The position numbers were made by a program, and so were the translations under genes. Source: Chloroflexota bacterium (GTDB lineage: Bacteria; Chloroflexota; Anaerolineae; JAAYZQ01). From it: 58,766 nucleotides of DNA. Below the pieces are notes generated by a model, which saw nothing but the letters and a program-made list of their open reading frames with translations, was not told where the DNA came from and did no database searches. This document shows positions 9,127 through 18,046 of this stretch, one piece after another. The DNA is taken from assembly GCA_018606645.1 (NCBI GenBank), contig JAGVRI010000022.1:1-58766 (forward strand), in the 5' to 3' direction. Numbering within the stretch: position 1 is the stretch's first letter; every line of letters starts with the position of its first letter.

Positions 9127-9248
9127 CGATCTGACTCCCTCACCACTCAGTGTATCACAGAAAGGGACATCGTGCCGTTTGGCTTTCGTGACAACTGCGT
9201 GTCAACTTGGTCCACGCTCGGTCTTTCGTGTGAGCCTGGGATGTTTTT

Positions 9249-9277
9249 TTGCTCTCTGGCAAAAAAGGTGGTATATT
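9249..9277 (+). promoter_or_regulatory. Promoter of the sensor kinase gene
   Basis: TTGCTC (9249-9254), a 17-bp spacer and TATATT (9272-9277). The spacer and -35 lie within an inverted repeat, TTTTTTGC/GCAAAAAA, which could be a protein-binding site. A dyad TGACA-6-TGTCA is centred near 9197 in the same divergent region. Confidence 0.5.
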
Positions 9278-9427
9278 TGGTAATAATTCCGAGCGTTCAG
9301 CGGAACCATCGAACCTCTCCGCCCAATCGGCACCTCCGCTCGGGTTTAGAAGTGGGAAAGGCGGGCCAGCATGCCAGAGAATCACGGACACTCCAGGGGT
9401 GGGGCGCCGAGGCGAGAGGGCGACGCG

Positions 9428-12400
9428 ATGGACGCAGTCCTCGATCGAGTGAACGCCCTGGTCATGGTCCTCGATCCGGCAGGCCGGATCGTGCGCTTGA
9501 ATCGAGCCTGCGAACAGGCCACCGGCTACGACCTGACCGAAGCGGCAGGCCAACCATTCTGGCACCTGCTCCTCGCCCCGGAGGAGGCAGAGTCGGTCAA
9601 AGGGACCTTTGCCCGGCTTCAGGCCGACCAACTCCCCTCCGAACACCGGAACCGATGGGTGACCAAGGATGGCCGTCAGCGATTGATTGCCTGGTCCACC
9701 ATGACATTGGCCGGCGAAAGCGGCTTGGTTGACTCTGTCGTCGTCACCGGGACCGACCTCACAGAGTATGACCGGGCCGAGGAGGAACTGCAGCAAGCCC
9801 TCAATGAGGCCCGGCAACGGCAGGCAGAGATCTCGGCCCTTCTGGACGGAGCCCGTCAAGTCCTGGAGAAGCATCGCTTCGAGGACGCAGCCCGGTCGAT
9901 CTTTGATACCTGTAAGGGTCTGATCGGCGCAACGGCGGGATATGTGGCCCTCTCTTCCCAGGATGGGATGCAGAACGAGGTGCTCTTTCTGGATCCTGGT
10001 GGGCGCCCGTGCAGCGTGGATCCAGCCCTGCCGATGCCGATCCGCGGACTGCGCGAAGAGGTGTACCGGACCGGTACCGTGGTCTATGAAAACGATTTCC
10101 GGTCAAGTCCATGGACCCGGTTTCTGCCCGAGGGGCACGCCAGCATGGACAACGTGTTGTTTGCCCCCCTGGTTATCCAGGGCCAGGTGGTGGGGTTGCT
10201 TGGGCTGGCCAACAAACCCGGTGGCTTTACCGAGAATGATGCCCGACTGGCCGCAGCCTTTGGTGAATTGGCAGCCATCGCCCTATCCAACAGCCGGTTG
10301 CTGGAATCGTTGGATGCCAGCGAACGGCGCTTCCGCTCGGTGGCCGAAACGGCCAATGCCGCCATCGTGACCACAGACGACCAGGGCCGGATCACCTTCT
10401 GGAACCGCATGGCCGAGACGGTCTTTGGCTACACGGCGGAAGAGATGATCGGCGCGCCTCTGACCCGGATCATTCCGGAGCGCTTCTGGACGGCTCATCA
10501 GTCTGGGATGGACCGGGTGCTTGCGACGGGAATGACCCGACTGAGTGGAGAAACCGTGGAAACGGTGGGCATCCGCAAGGGGGGTGTCGAGTTTCCCGTG
10601 CAGATGTCCCTGGCCACCTGGAAGACCAACGAGGGGGCCTTTTTCACCGCCCTCATGGTTGATATCACCCAACGCCGCCAGTTCGAGGAAGCCCTGCGGG
10701 AGGCCAAACAGTCGATCGAACTGCTGATCGAGGCTTCGCCCTTAGCCATCACCGCCATCGACCCCGATCTAAAGATCCGATTGTGGAATCGGGCGGCAGA
10801 GCGCATCTTTGGCTGGAGCGAAAGCGAGGTATTGGGCCGACCCTGCCCGTTCGTCCCAGAGGCCAAACAAGAGGAATTCCGGGGACTCCTCACCCAGACG
10901 CTGGCTGGGAGCGTGCTGGTGGGAGCAGAAACGGTGGGGTGCACGAAAGACGGGCGCCCGATCGATATCAGCCTGTGGACCGCCCCGCTGCACGATGCCG
11001 AAGGGACGGTCCGCACCATCATGGTCATTATGGCTGACATCAGCGAGCGCCAGCAGGCCGAGGCGAGGCTACGCCGCTACGCCTGGGAGCAGGCCGCGCT
11101 GTACGCAGTGACTTCGGCCCTGACCAGTACCCTGAACCAGGAGGAACTGCTCCCGGTGATCCTCGATGCGGTGCTGCCCGCACTCCGGGCCGACGTTGGC
11201 TGGATCCTCTTGCCCGGCTCCTTGCCCAGCGACCCGCTCCGCGTGGCGGCGGAACGAGCCAGGACCGAGGAACTCTTGATCAATGAAACCATCCTTGCCG
11301 AGCAGCATTGTCCGATCTGCCAGGGTTTCTCATCCGCTGACAACACCTTGACGGACCCATACCTGGTGGTGGACTGTCCGAGTCTCCTGACCGCGGGCGC
11401 GGGTGATGGCCAACTGCATAGCCTGGTTTGCCTCCCACTGCGGATGGGACAGAATCTGCTGGGTGTCCTGAAAATTGGCTGGGGACAGCCATCTGCTCCT
11501 CTGGAGCAGGACCACAATCTACTGGTATCTATTGGCCGACAGGTGAGTGTGGCGCTGTACAACGCACAGCTTTACCAGACGGCGCGGCAGGTGAACCGGC
11601 TGCGCATGCTGTCTGATCTAGGTCGGGCGCTGGCCGCCACGCTGGACCCGAGGAAACTGGCCGAGGTGACCTTGCATCAACTGGCGACGCACCTCGAGGC
11701 GTCGGCTGCGTCTCTGCTCTTGCTGCCGGCGGTGATTCACCCCCCGTTTATGGGCCAGGTCTTCACCCCGAACCAGGGCTGGACAGAAGTCCGGATCTCA
11801 GACCGGGATCCGACTGGCTGGCAGCGCCTGTTGGCCAGAATCGGAGACCAACGGGAGCCGATCTCCTGGGCGGCAGGCGAGAAGGTCGGCCAGGAAGGGG
11901 TCCTGGTGCAGCACTGGGGGACTCACGGCCTGGTTGTTCCGATTTGGGGAGAGAATGCCCTGCTGGCGATCCTGGTATTGGGCGGCCGGCAAGCCAACCG
12001 GCCCTTTAGCGATGAGGACCGGACGCTGGCTCGGGTAGCAGCCAGCCACGCCGGGCAGGCGATCGAGAATGCACAACGATACCACGAGATCCGACGTCTG
12101 CTCCACGAGCAGGAGGAGACGCAGGCCCAGTTGATCCAGATCGCAAAGGTAGGTACGTTGGGTCGGCTGGCCGCTACCGTGGCCCACGAGATCAATAACC
12201 CCCTTCAGGCGATTGAGAACTGCCTGACGCTCATCCGCGAGGAGATGGCCGGCGGCCGGCGGCCGGACAAAGTGAACCGGTACCTGGAGGTCGCTGGGGG
12301 AGAAGTGCGGCGCATCTCGGCCATCGTGCGCCGCCTGCGCGACTACTATCGGCCCGCGCAGGAGGGACTGCAGCCGACCGATCTCCTGGCCGTGTTGGAC

Positions 12401-12844
12401 AGCGTGTTGGAGCTGAGTGACCGGGAGTTGAGCTACCATCGAATCGCCGTCGAGCGATCGGGTCTTTGCCCAATGCCCCTGATCCAGGCCAACCCCGATC
12501 ACCTCCGGCAAGTCTTCTTGAACCTGGTGGTCAACGCCATCGAGGCCATGCCGGACGGAGGGATACTCCGCATCCACACAGGTTTCGGCGAGATCCAACC
12601 CAATGGTGGTGAACAGCCGCAGCCGGCCGTTCGCATCGAAATCAGCGACACCGGCCATGGCATGCCGCCCGAGGTCCAGGCTCACCTGTTTGAACCGTTT
12701 TTCACGACCAAGAAGCAGGGGACGGGCCTGGGGTTATCCATCAGTCGCAGTATCATTGAGGCGCATAATGGGCAGATCGCCGCAACCAGCGAGGAGGGAA
12801 ACGGGACGACTTTTTGTATTCTGCTGCCCGTTGCCCCTACATGA
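9428..12844 (+). CDS. Cytosolic multi-PAS/GAF sensor histidine kinase
   Basis: The 1138-residue protein has no membrane segment. Domain order (approximate residues): PAS 5-120, GAF 145-290, PAS 295-420, PAS 425-550, GAF 560-720, GAF 730-885, then HisKA with the phospho-acceptor His920 in AATVAHEINNPLQ, and HATPase_c with the N-box NLVVNAIEAMPDGG, DTGHGM, FEPFFTTK and GTGLGLSI. PAS and GAF domains usually sense redox state, light or small ligands; the signal here is unknown. A start at 9371 (MPENHG) is possible, but the ATG at 9428 begins directly at the PAS fold and has GAGAGGG about 10 bp upstream. The response regulator gene at 13209 is the likely partner, although repeats separate the two. 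Confidence 0.88.
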   Translation: MDAVLDRVNALVMVLDPAGRIVRLNRACEQATGYDLTEAAGQPFWHLLLAPEEAESVKGTFARLQADQLPSEHRNRWVTKDGRQRLIAWSTMTLAGESGLVDSVVVTGTDLTEYDRAEEELQQALNEARQRQAEISALLDGARQVLEKHRFEDAARSIFDTCKGLIGATAGYVALSSQDGMQNEVLFLDPGGRPCSVDPALPMPIRGLREEVYRTGTVVYENDFRSSPWTRFLPEGHASMDNVLFAPLVIQGQVVGLLGLANKPGGFTENDARLAAAFGELAAIALSNSRLLESLDASERRFRSVAETANAAIVTTDDQGRITFWNRMAETVFGYTAEEMIGAPLTRIIPERFWTAHQSGMDRVLATGMTRLSGETVETVGIRKGGVEFPVQMSLATWKTNEGAFFTALMVDITQRRQFEEALREAKQSIELLIEASPLAITAIDPDLKIRLWNRAAERIFGWSESEVLGRPCPFVPEAKQEEFRGLLTQTLAGSVLVGAETVGCTKDGRPIDISLWTAPLHDAEGTVRTIMVIMADISERQQAEARLRRYAWEQAALYAVTSALTSTLNQEELLPVILDAVLPALRADVGWILLPGSLPSDPLRVAAERARTEELLINETILAEQHCPICQGFSSADNTLTDPYLVVDCPSLLTAGAGDGQLHSLVCLPLRMGQNLLGVLKIGWGQPSAPLEQDHNLLVSIGRQVSVALYNAQLYQTARQVNRLRMLSDLGRALAATLDPRKLAEVTLHQLATHLEASAASLLLLPAVIHPPFMGQVFTPNQGWTEVRISDRDPTGWQRLLARIGDQREPISWAAGEKVGQEGVLVQHWGTHGLVVPIWGENALLAILVLGGRQANRPFSDEDRTLARVAASHAGQAIENAQRYHEIRRLLHEQEETQAQLIQIAKVGTLGRLAATVAHEINNPLQAIENCLTLIREEMAGGRRPDKVNRYLEVAGGEVRRISAIVRRLRDYYRPAQEGLQPTDLLAVLDSVLELSDRELSYHRIAVERSGLCPMPLIQANPDHLRQVFLNLVVNAIEAMPDGGILRIHTGFGEIQPNGGEQPQPAVRIEISDTGHGMPPEVQAHLFEPFFTTKKQGTGLGLSISRSIIEAHNGQIAATSEEGNGTTFCILLPVAPT

Positions 12845-12930
12845 GCGTGGGTAAGGACTCGTCATGTCTCTGGCAGGGCGCTACAGAAAACATCCAGGAG
12901 CCGGCGGCGGAGGGCTCGACTCCGGGTGCG

Positions 12931-13129
12931 GGAGTGGAGCCTTCAGGCGGTGGACCGGCGAAAGCCTCGACTCCCGGACGAGAGGAGGGGATGGGGCATG
13001 GGAGCGACCGGACCCCTCCCCCCGGCCCCCTCCCCGCACGCGGGGAGGGGGTGCGGGGGTGGGGTGAAGTGGTCTGTCGCAGAGGGAGTGGAGCCTTCAG
13101 GCGGTGGACCGGCTAGCGCCTCGACTCCC
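12931..13129. repeat. Two copies of the palindromic repeat family flanking a C-rich element
   Basis: Copies at 12931-12975 and 13085-13129 both read GGAGTGGAGCCTTCAGGCGG, then TGGACCGGC, then a CCTCGACTCCC end. They are the reverse complement of the 52-bp units at 1-249 and also match the array at 52066-52375. Together with the element at 13026-13070 they account for most of the 364-bp gap between kinase and regulator genes. No coding potential or clear promoter is seen there. Confidence 0.85.
13026..13070. repeat. C-rich hairpin element shared with the restriction-modification gene
   Basis: CCCCCTCCCCGC (13026-13037) and GCGGGGAGGGGG (13040-13051) form a nearly perfect hairpin. Read on the minus strand, 13070-13040 matches 58719-58749 at 30 of 31 bases; the latter lies inside the tandem repeats of the restriction-modification gene. 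The same sequence is therefore intergenic here and in-frame coding there. Confidence 0.85.
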
Positions 13130-13208
13130 GTGTGCGGGGAGCGGTCGATTTCGAAGGAGGATGGGCGCGCGGGATGGCAGCGCTATTTCCAGCCAAGAGG
13201 GATGACCT

Positions 13209-14027
13209 ATGCACAGACGAGCCAGAATCCTGATTGTGGATGATGAAGACGCCGTCCGTTTTTCTCTAGAGGAACTGCTCACACGGGATGGCTACCAGGT
13301 CGTGGGTGTCGAGAGCGGCGAGCGTGCGCTGGCCGCTCTGGCGGATCAGCGATTTGACCTGGTCTTGCTCGACCTGAAATTGCAGGGTATGGGGGGACTG
13401 GAGGTTCTATCGGCCCTACGCCGGCAAGCGCTCGATACGGCCGTGATCGTTCTCACCGCCCATGGTTCGATGGAGACGGCGATCCAAGCGTTACGTCAGG
13501 GTGCTCACGACTATCTGCTGAAGCCATGCGATGCAGCCTCATTGCGCGAGAGCGTGCGCACGGCTCTGCTCCAGCGCGAGCGAGAACAAAGGCAGCAGGC
13601 CCTGTTGCTTCAGGTCGAACAGAGCCTCACGGCCAGCCTGGAGGAGATCCGGGCCGCCGTCGTCAAGCCACTCCAGGCCCCTGCCATGGGCGCGCCCACA
13701 GCCGCTGGAGAAGGGCCGGGGATCCTGCGTAGAGGAGGGCTGGTGATAGATCCAGCGCAGCACCTCATCACCCTGGATGGACACAAACTCGAACTCAGTC
13801 CGATCGACTTTGATTTGTTGGCCTATCTGGCCGAAAAGGCCCCCAGGGTGGTCAGTGCTCAAGAACTGGTCCAGCAGGTGCACGGCTTTGTGTGCAACCG
13901 GTTTGAGGCGAGCGACATCATCCGCCATCATATCCACCGCATCCGTCAAACCGCGAAACGGTGCGCGGGCCGCGCTGATCTCATCCGCACGGTTCGCGGC
14001 GTGGGGTATGCGCTGAACGAGTCGTAG
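13209..14027 (+). CDS. Two-component response regulator, receiver plus winged helix
   Basis: The 272-residue protein has an N-terminal receiver domain (residues about 6-120) with the acidic pocket at DDED, phospho-acceptor Asp55 in LVLLDLKL, a conserved Thr in VLTAHGS and Lys in LLKP. A linker of roughly 45 residues with helical character (QREREQRQQALLLQVEQ) leads to an OmpR/PhoB-type winged-helix DNA-binding domain ending in IRTVRGVGYAL. It should be a DNA-binding transcription factor controlled by phosphorylation. The ATG at 13209 has AGAGGG about 7 bp upstream. The neighbouring kinase (9428-12844) is the probable phosphodonor; targets are unknown. uvrC follows with its own promoter. Confidence 0.88.
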   Translation: MHRRARILIVDDEDAVRFSLEELLTRDGYQVVGVESGERALAALADQRFDLVLLDLKLQGMGGLEVLSALRRQALDTAVIVLTAHGSMETAIQALRQGAHDYLLKPCDAASLRESVRTALLQREREQRQQALLLQVEQSLTASLEEIRAAVVKPLQAPAMGAPTAAGEGPGILRRGGLVIDPAQHLITLDGHKLELSPIDFDLLAYLAEKAPRVVSAQELVQQVHGFVCNRFEASDIIRHHIHRIRQTAKRCAGRADLIRTVRGVGYALNES

Positions 14028-14117
14028 GCTACCCCCACATCCGTGCGGCAGCGAGTCCCACTGCTCATCGATTGACAGGCGATGACTGGATAGTCGAGCG
14101 TTCGACGCCTCCTTTCA

Positions 14118-14146
14118 TTGACGAAGCCCTTGCCCTGTGCTACAAT
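14118..14146 (+). promoter_or_regulatory. Leaderless promoter of uvrC
   Basis: TTGACG (14118-14123), a 17-bp spacer ending TGC, and TACAAT (14141-14146). The uvrC ATG is at 14153, exactly where transcription would start, and there is no Shine-Dalgarno, so the mRNA is predicted to be leaderless. Confidence 0.75.
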
Positions 14147-14152
14147 AGAATC

Positions 14153-16015
14153 ATGACCGAGTACCGGTTCGATCCGTTGGCGGAAAAGCTGGATGCGCTG
14201 CCGTCCAAGCCGGGCGTCTATCTGATGAAGGACGCCGAAGGACATATTCTCTACGTGGGCAAGGCGGTCAACCTCCGCGCTCGCGTCCGCTCCTACTTTC
14301 ACGCCTCGGCCGAGTACCACCCCAAGATCCAGCGGCTGGTGGCCAGCGTGGCCGACATTGACTTTATCGTCACCGCCTCCGAGCTGGAAGCCCTGATCCT
14401 GGAAAGCAATCTGATCAAGCGCCACTCGCCCAAGTACAACGTCCGTCTTAAGGATGACAAGCGCTACCCATACATCAAGATCACCTGGCAGGAGGACTTT
14501 CCCAAAGTGCTGATCGTGCGGCGCATGGAGCGGGATGGAGCGCGGTATTTCGGTCCGTTCACCGCGTCCTGGGCGGTCCAGCAAACCCTTCATACCCTGC
14601 GCCGCGTGTTCCCCTACCTGACCTGCAACCGGACCATCACCGGCCAGGACGAGCGGGCGTGCCTCTACCTCGATATCGGTCTCTGCCTGGGTCCGTGCAT
14701 TGGCGCGGTCAGTCAGGAGGAATACCGGGCAATGATCGATCGCCTCTGCCATTTCCTGGAGGGCAAGTCGGCCGAGATCGTCGCTGAACTGGAAGCCAAG
14801 ATGAAGGCTGCCGCAGAACAGTGGGAGTTCGAACGGGCAGCCGCCTATCGCGATCAGTTGATGGCCATCCAACGGATCATTGAACGGCAAAAGATCGTCT
14901 CGACGGCCATGGCCGATCAGGACGTCATCGCCTTTGCCCGCGCCGATGGCGATGCCTGCGTCCAGGTCTTTTTCATCCGCCAGGGCCGCCTGATCGGGCG
15001 CGAGTATTTTGTGCTCGACGGGGCGGCGGAGGAACCGGACCCGGAGATCATTGCCTCCTTTGTCAAGCAGTTCTACGATGGGGCAGCGTATGTCCCGCCC
15101 GAGATCCTGTTGCCCCACGAGATCGAAGAAGCGCTGGTCATCGAGGAATGGTTGCGCAGCCGGCGCGGCGACAAGGTGGTCCTTCGCGTGCCTCGCCGGG
15201 GTCACAAACGCGGCCTGGTGGAGATGGCGGCCGAGAACGCAGCCGAAACCTTGCGGCACCTGCGCGCGCAGTGGCTGGTGGATGAAGGCAAGCAGGCCGC
15301 GGCCCTGGCAGACCTGCAACAGGGCCTGGGGTTGGAACGCCTGCCCAACCGCATCGAATGCTACGATATCTCGACCATCCAGGGAACGGCGACCACCGGC
15401 TCGATGGTCGTCTTTGTCAAGGGCGTGCCGCGCAAGAGCGAGTACCGTCGCTTCCAGATCCGCACCGTCGAAGGCGCGGATGACTATGCCAGTATGCGCG
15501 AACTGCTGCGTCGTCGGTTTCGACGGGCGGCCGAGCCGGCTCCCGAATGCGTGCCCGGACCTGGCAGCAAGACCTCGCCGTGGGAGCTGTTGCCCGACCT
15601 GGTGATCGTGGACGGCGGGCGGGGGCAGCTCAACGTGGCCCTGGCCGTGCTGGAGGAATATGGCCTGCGCGATCAGGTGCCGGCCATCGGCCTGGCCAAA
15701 GAGGAGGAAGAGGTCTATCTCCCGGACCGGCCCGAACCGATCCGGCTCCCTCGCAATTCGGAGGGACTGTACCTGATCCAGCGCATCCGCGATGAGGCGC
15801 ATCGCTTTGCCGTGACCTACCATCGTCACCTCCGCACCCGACAGTCGGTCCTGTCGGAGCTGGATGGCGTGCCGGGCATCGGTCCCAGGCGACGGTCGGC
15901 TCTGCTCAAGCACTTTGGCTCGCTGGAAGCCATCCGCGCCGCCAGCGTGGAGGAACTGGCTGCCGTGCCCGGCATGAGCCGTAAAGCGGCGGAGCAACTG
16001 AAAGAGAGCCTGTGA
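14153..16015 (+). CDS. uvrC: UvrABC nucleotide excision repair endonuclease subunit C
   Basis: The 620-residue protein matches UvrC over its full length. UvrC makes both incisions around bulky DNA lesions after UvrA/UvrB recognition. Domains in order: GIY-YIG nuclease (about 10-95; KPGVYLM and [17 protein letters not shown]), a UVR helix pair near residues 205-240 ([15 protein letters not shown]), an RNase-H-like C-terminal nuclease (about 330-540; [23 protein letters not shown]) and a double helix-hairpin-helix ([25 protein letters not shown]). The ATG at 14153 is the family start and lies at the predicted +1; a longer in-frame reading from 14072 would place its first codons upstream of the promoter. 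It is first in an apparent operon with hutU, a zinc-ribbon gene and PBP1A. Confidence 0.96.
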   Translation: MTEYRFDPLAEKLDALPSKPGVYLMKDAEGHILYVGKAVNLRARVRSYFHASAEYHPKIQRLVASVADIDFIVTASELEALILESNLIKRHSPKYNVRLKDDKRYPYIKITWQEDFPKVLIVRRMERDGARYFGPFTASWAVQQTLHTLRRVFPYLTCNRTITGQDERACLYLDIGLCLGPCIGAVSQEEYRAMIDRLCHFLEGKSAEIVAELEAKMKAAAEQWEFERAAAYRDQLMAIQRIIERQKIVSTAMADQDVIAFARADGDACVQVFFIRQGRLIGREYFVLDGAAEEPDPEIIASFVKQFYDGAAYVPPEILLPHEIEEALVIEEWLRSRRGDKVVLRVPRRGHKRGLVEMAAENAAETLRHLRAQWLVDEGKQAAALADLQQGLGLERLPNRIECYDISTIQGTATTGSMVVFVKGVPRKSEYRRFQIRTVEGADDYASMRELLRRRFRRAAEPAPECVPGPGSKTSPWELLPDLVIVDGGRGQLNVALAVLEEYGLRDQVPAIGLAKEEEEVYLPDRPEPIRLPRNSEGLYLIQRIRDEAHRFAVTYHRHLRTRQSVLSELDGVPGIGPRRRSALLKHFGSLEAIRAASVEELAAVPGMSRKAAEQLKESL

Positions 16016-16049
16016 TCGATCCATTGGTGGATGGATGGGAGAAACGAGG

Positions 16050-17756
16050 ATGCCGAAACGAGTGATTCACCCCCCACGGGGGACCCAACTCACCTGCAAG
16101 AACTGGTTGATCGAGGCGGCCTACCGCATGATCCAGCACAACCTGGACCCGGAGGTGGCCGGCGATCCGGACCGGTTGATTGTGTATGGCGGACGGGGGC
16201 GGGCTGCCCGGAACTGGGAGTGTTTCGACGCCATTCTGGACAGCCTGCGCAACCTGGAGCCGGATGAGACGTTGCTGGTCCAGAGCGGTAAGCCGGTGGC
16301 GGTGTTCAAGACCTACGAAGATGCGCCCCGGGTGGTCATTGCCAATACCAACATTGTGCCCGCCTGGGCCACCCAGGAGAACTTTGACCGCTGGGAGCGC
16401 GAAGGGTTGATCATGTACGGTCAGATGACGGCCGGCAGTTGGATCTATATCGGCACCCAGGGCATCCTCCAGGGCACCTACGAGACGCTGGCCGCCGCCG
16501 CGCGCACCCACTTTGGACCCGACGCCAGCCTGAAAGGCAAGTTTGTGCTGACCGCCGGCCTGGGCGAGATGGGCGGCGCGCAGCCGCTGGCCATCAAGAT
16601 GAACGAGGGGGTCGCCCTGGTGGTCGAAATCGACCCATGGCGTGCCCAGCGCCGCCTGGCGCACCGCTATCTGGACGTTGTCGTCAACGATCTGGAAGAG
16701 GCAATGACGCTGGTGGAGGAAGCGGTCTCCAGGAAGGAGCCGAAGAGCATCGGCCTGATCGGCAACGCGGCTGATGTCTTGCCGGAGCTGGTGACGCGGG
16801 GGGTGACGCCCGACCTGGTCACCGATCAGACCTGCGCCCACGATCCGCTGATGTATGTGCCCAATGGGATGTCGCTGGAAGAGGCCAACGACCTGCGCCA
16901 GCGCGATCCGAAAGAGTATCAGAAACGCTCAATGCAGGCCATGGCCGAGCACTGCCAGGCGATGGTCGAGATGCAAAAGCGCGGGGCGATTGTCTTTGAC
17001 TATGGCAACAACCTGCGGCAACAGGCGTTCAACGCCGGTTACACCGGAGTGAAGGTGGGAGGAATCGCCGAGGGGGAGTGGGTCTATCCCGGCTTTGTGC
17101 CGGCCTATATCCGTCCCCTGTTTTGTCAGGGGCAGGGTCCCTTCCGCTGGGTGGCTCTCTCCGGCGACCCCCAGGACATCTACGAGACCGACCAGATCAT
17201 CATGGACCTCTTTCCGGAAAAGACCCACCTGGTGCGCTGGATCAAGATGGCCCAGCAACAGGTCGTGTTCCAGGGCCTGCCCAGCCGCATCTGCTGGTTG
17301 GGCTATGGCGAACGCGACAAGGCCGGTCTGGCGTTCAACGACGCGGTCGCCTCTGGTCGCCTCAAGGCGCCGATCGTGATCGGCCGCGATCACCTGGATT
17401 GCGGTTCGGTGGCCAGCCCCAACCGGGAAACGGAGGGGATGCGCGACGGATCGGACGCCATCGCCGACTGGCCCATCCTGAATTTCGCCATGAACACCAT
17501 CGGCGGCGCGACGTGGGTGAGTTTCCATCACGGCGGCGGGGTGGGGATCGGCTACAGCCTCCATGCCGGACAGGTCATCGTCGCCGATGGGACGCCGGAG
17601 GCCGCTCGCCGGTTACAGCGGGTGCTGACCTACGATCCGGGGACGGGGATCGTCCGCCATGCCGACGCCGGATATCCGGAAGCCATCGCCTTTGCCCGGG
17701 CCCATCACCTCAAAATCCCCATGCTCCCGTCAGAAAAGGAGGTGGCGGGTGACTGA
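16050..17756 (+). CDS. hutU: Urocanate hydratase (urocanase)
   Basis: The 568-residue protein matches urocanase at the usual length. Urocanase converts urocanate to imidazolone propionate in histidine breakdown, using tightly bound NAD+. Visible signatures are [14 protein letters not shown] near the start, the NAD-binding [34 protein letters not shown], and the C-terminal [13 protein letters not shown] and [17 protein letters not shown]. The ATG at 16050 is preferred over one at 16035 because GGGAG and GAGG lie just before it. No other hut genes (hutH, hutI, hutG) are in the window. It sits 34 bp after uvrC, and its stop overlaps the next start in GTGACTGA, so translation of the zinc-ribbon gene is probably coupled to it. 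Confidence 0.95.
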   Translation: MPKRVIHPPRGTQLTCKNWLIEAAYRMIQHNLDPEVAGDPDRLIVYGGRGRAARNWECFDAILDSLRNLEPDETLLVQSGKPVAVFKTYEDAPRVVIANTNIVPAWATQENFDRWEREGLIMYGQMTAGSWIYIGTQGILQGTYETLAAAARTHFGPDASLKGKFVLTAGLGEMGGAQPLAIKMNEGVALVVEIDPWRAQRRLAHRYLDVVVNDLEEAMTLVEEAVSRKEPKSIGLIGNAADVLPELVTRGVTPDLVTDQTCAHDPLMYVPNGMSLEEANDLRQRDPKEYQKRSMQAMAEHCQAMVEMQKRGAIVFDYGNNLRQQAFNAGYTGVKVGGIAEGEWVYPGFVPAYIRPLFCQGQGPFRWVALSGDPQDIYETDQIIMDLFPEKTHLVRWIKMAQQQVVFQGLPSRICWLGYGERDKAGLAFNDAVASGRLKAPIVIGRDHLDCGSVASPNRETEGMRDGSDAIADWPILNFAMNTIGGATWVSFHHGGGVGIGYSLHAGQVIVADGTPEAARRLQRVLTYDPGTGIVRHADAGYPEAIAFARAHHLKIPMLPSEKEVAGD

Positions 17757-18030
17757 GAGTATACGAGCCTGTATCGCCTGCCAGGTCGGATTGGTTGGGC
17801 CATACGGCCCCTCGACCCGCCTGACCGAGGCTCCGCAGGGAGCGATGACCGTGACCGCCGAGGCATGGATCTGCCCGGCGTGTGGACTGGTTCACTGGTA
17901 CGCCGACGAGACAGCCCAGCCATCCACGGCCGAAGCCTTGCCGGAGGAGGTTCCAGTTCAGAAGCCGGAATCGGGCTACCGGCGTCGGGCTCAGATGGGG
18001 CACATGCTGCGTCGGGTGCGACGAATGTGA
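17749..18030 (+). CDS. Small zinc-ribbon-like protein
   Basis: The 93-residue protein starts with GTG inside the urocanase stop region (8-bp overlap), with AAGGAGG upstream. Two knuckles are visible, CIAC near residue 9 and CPAC near residue 50 (followed by GLVHWYA), enough to form a four-Cys zinc site. The C-terminus is basic ([19 protein letters not shown]). No family was recognised. Its place between hutU and the PBP1A gene and the coupled start argue that it is real; the function is unknown and could be nucleic-acid or protein binding. Confidence 0.65.
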   Translation: MTESIRACIACQVGLVGPYGPSTRLTEAPQGAMTVTAEAWICPACGLVHWYADETAQPSTAEALPEEVPVQKPESGYRRRAQMGHMLRRVRRM

Positions 18031-18046
18031 GACTTGGAGCGGAGTG

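Noticed and set aside
12814..13243. Short open frames between the kinase and regulator genes
   Set aside because: They are translations of the palindromic and C-rich repeats and have no ribosome-binding site or conserved composition.
13946..16024. Long minus-strand reading frame (about 690 codons) opposite uvrC
   Set aside because: It is antisense to a full-length, well-conserved uvrC, has no family signature, and reflects high GC content that removes stop codons.
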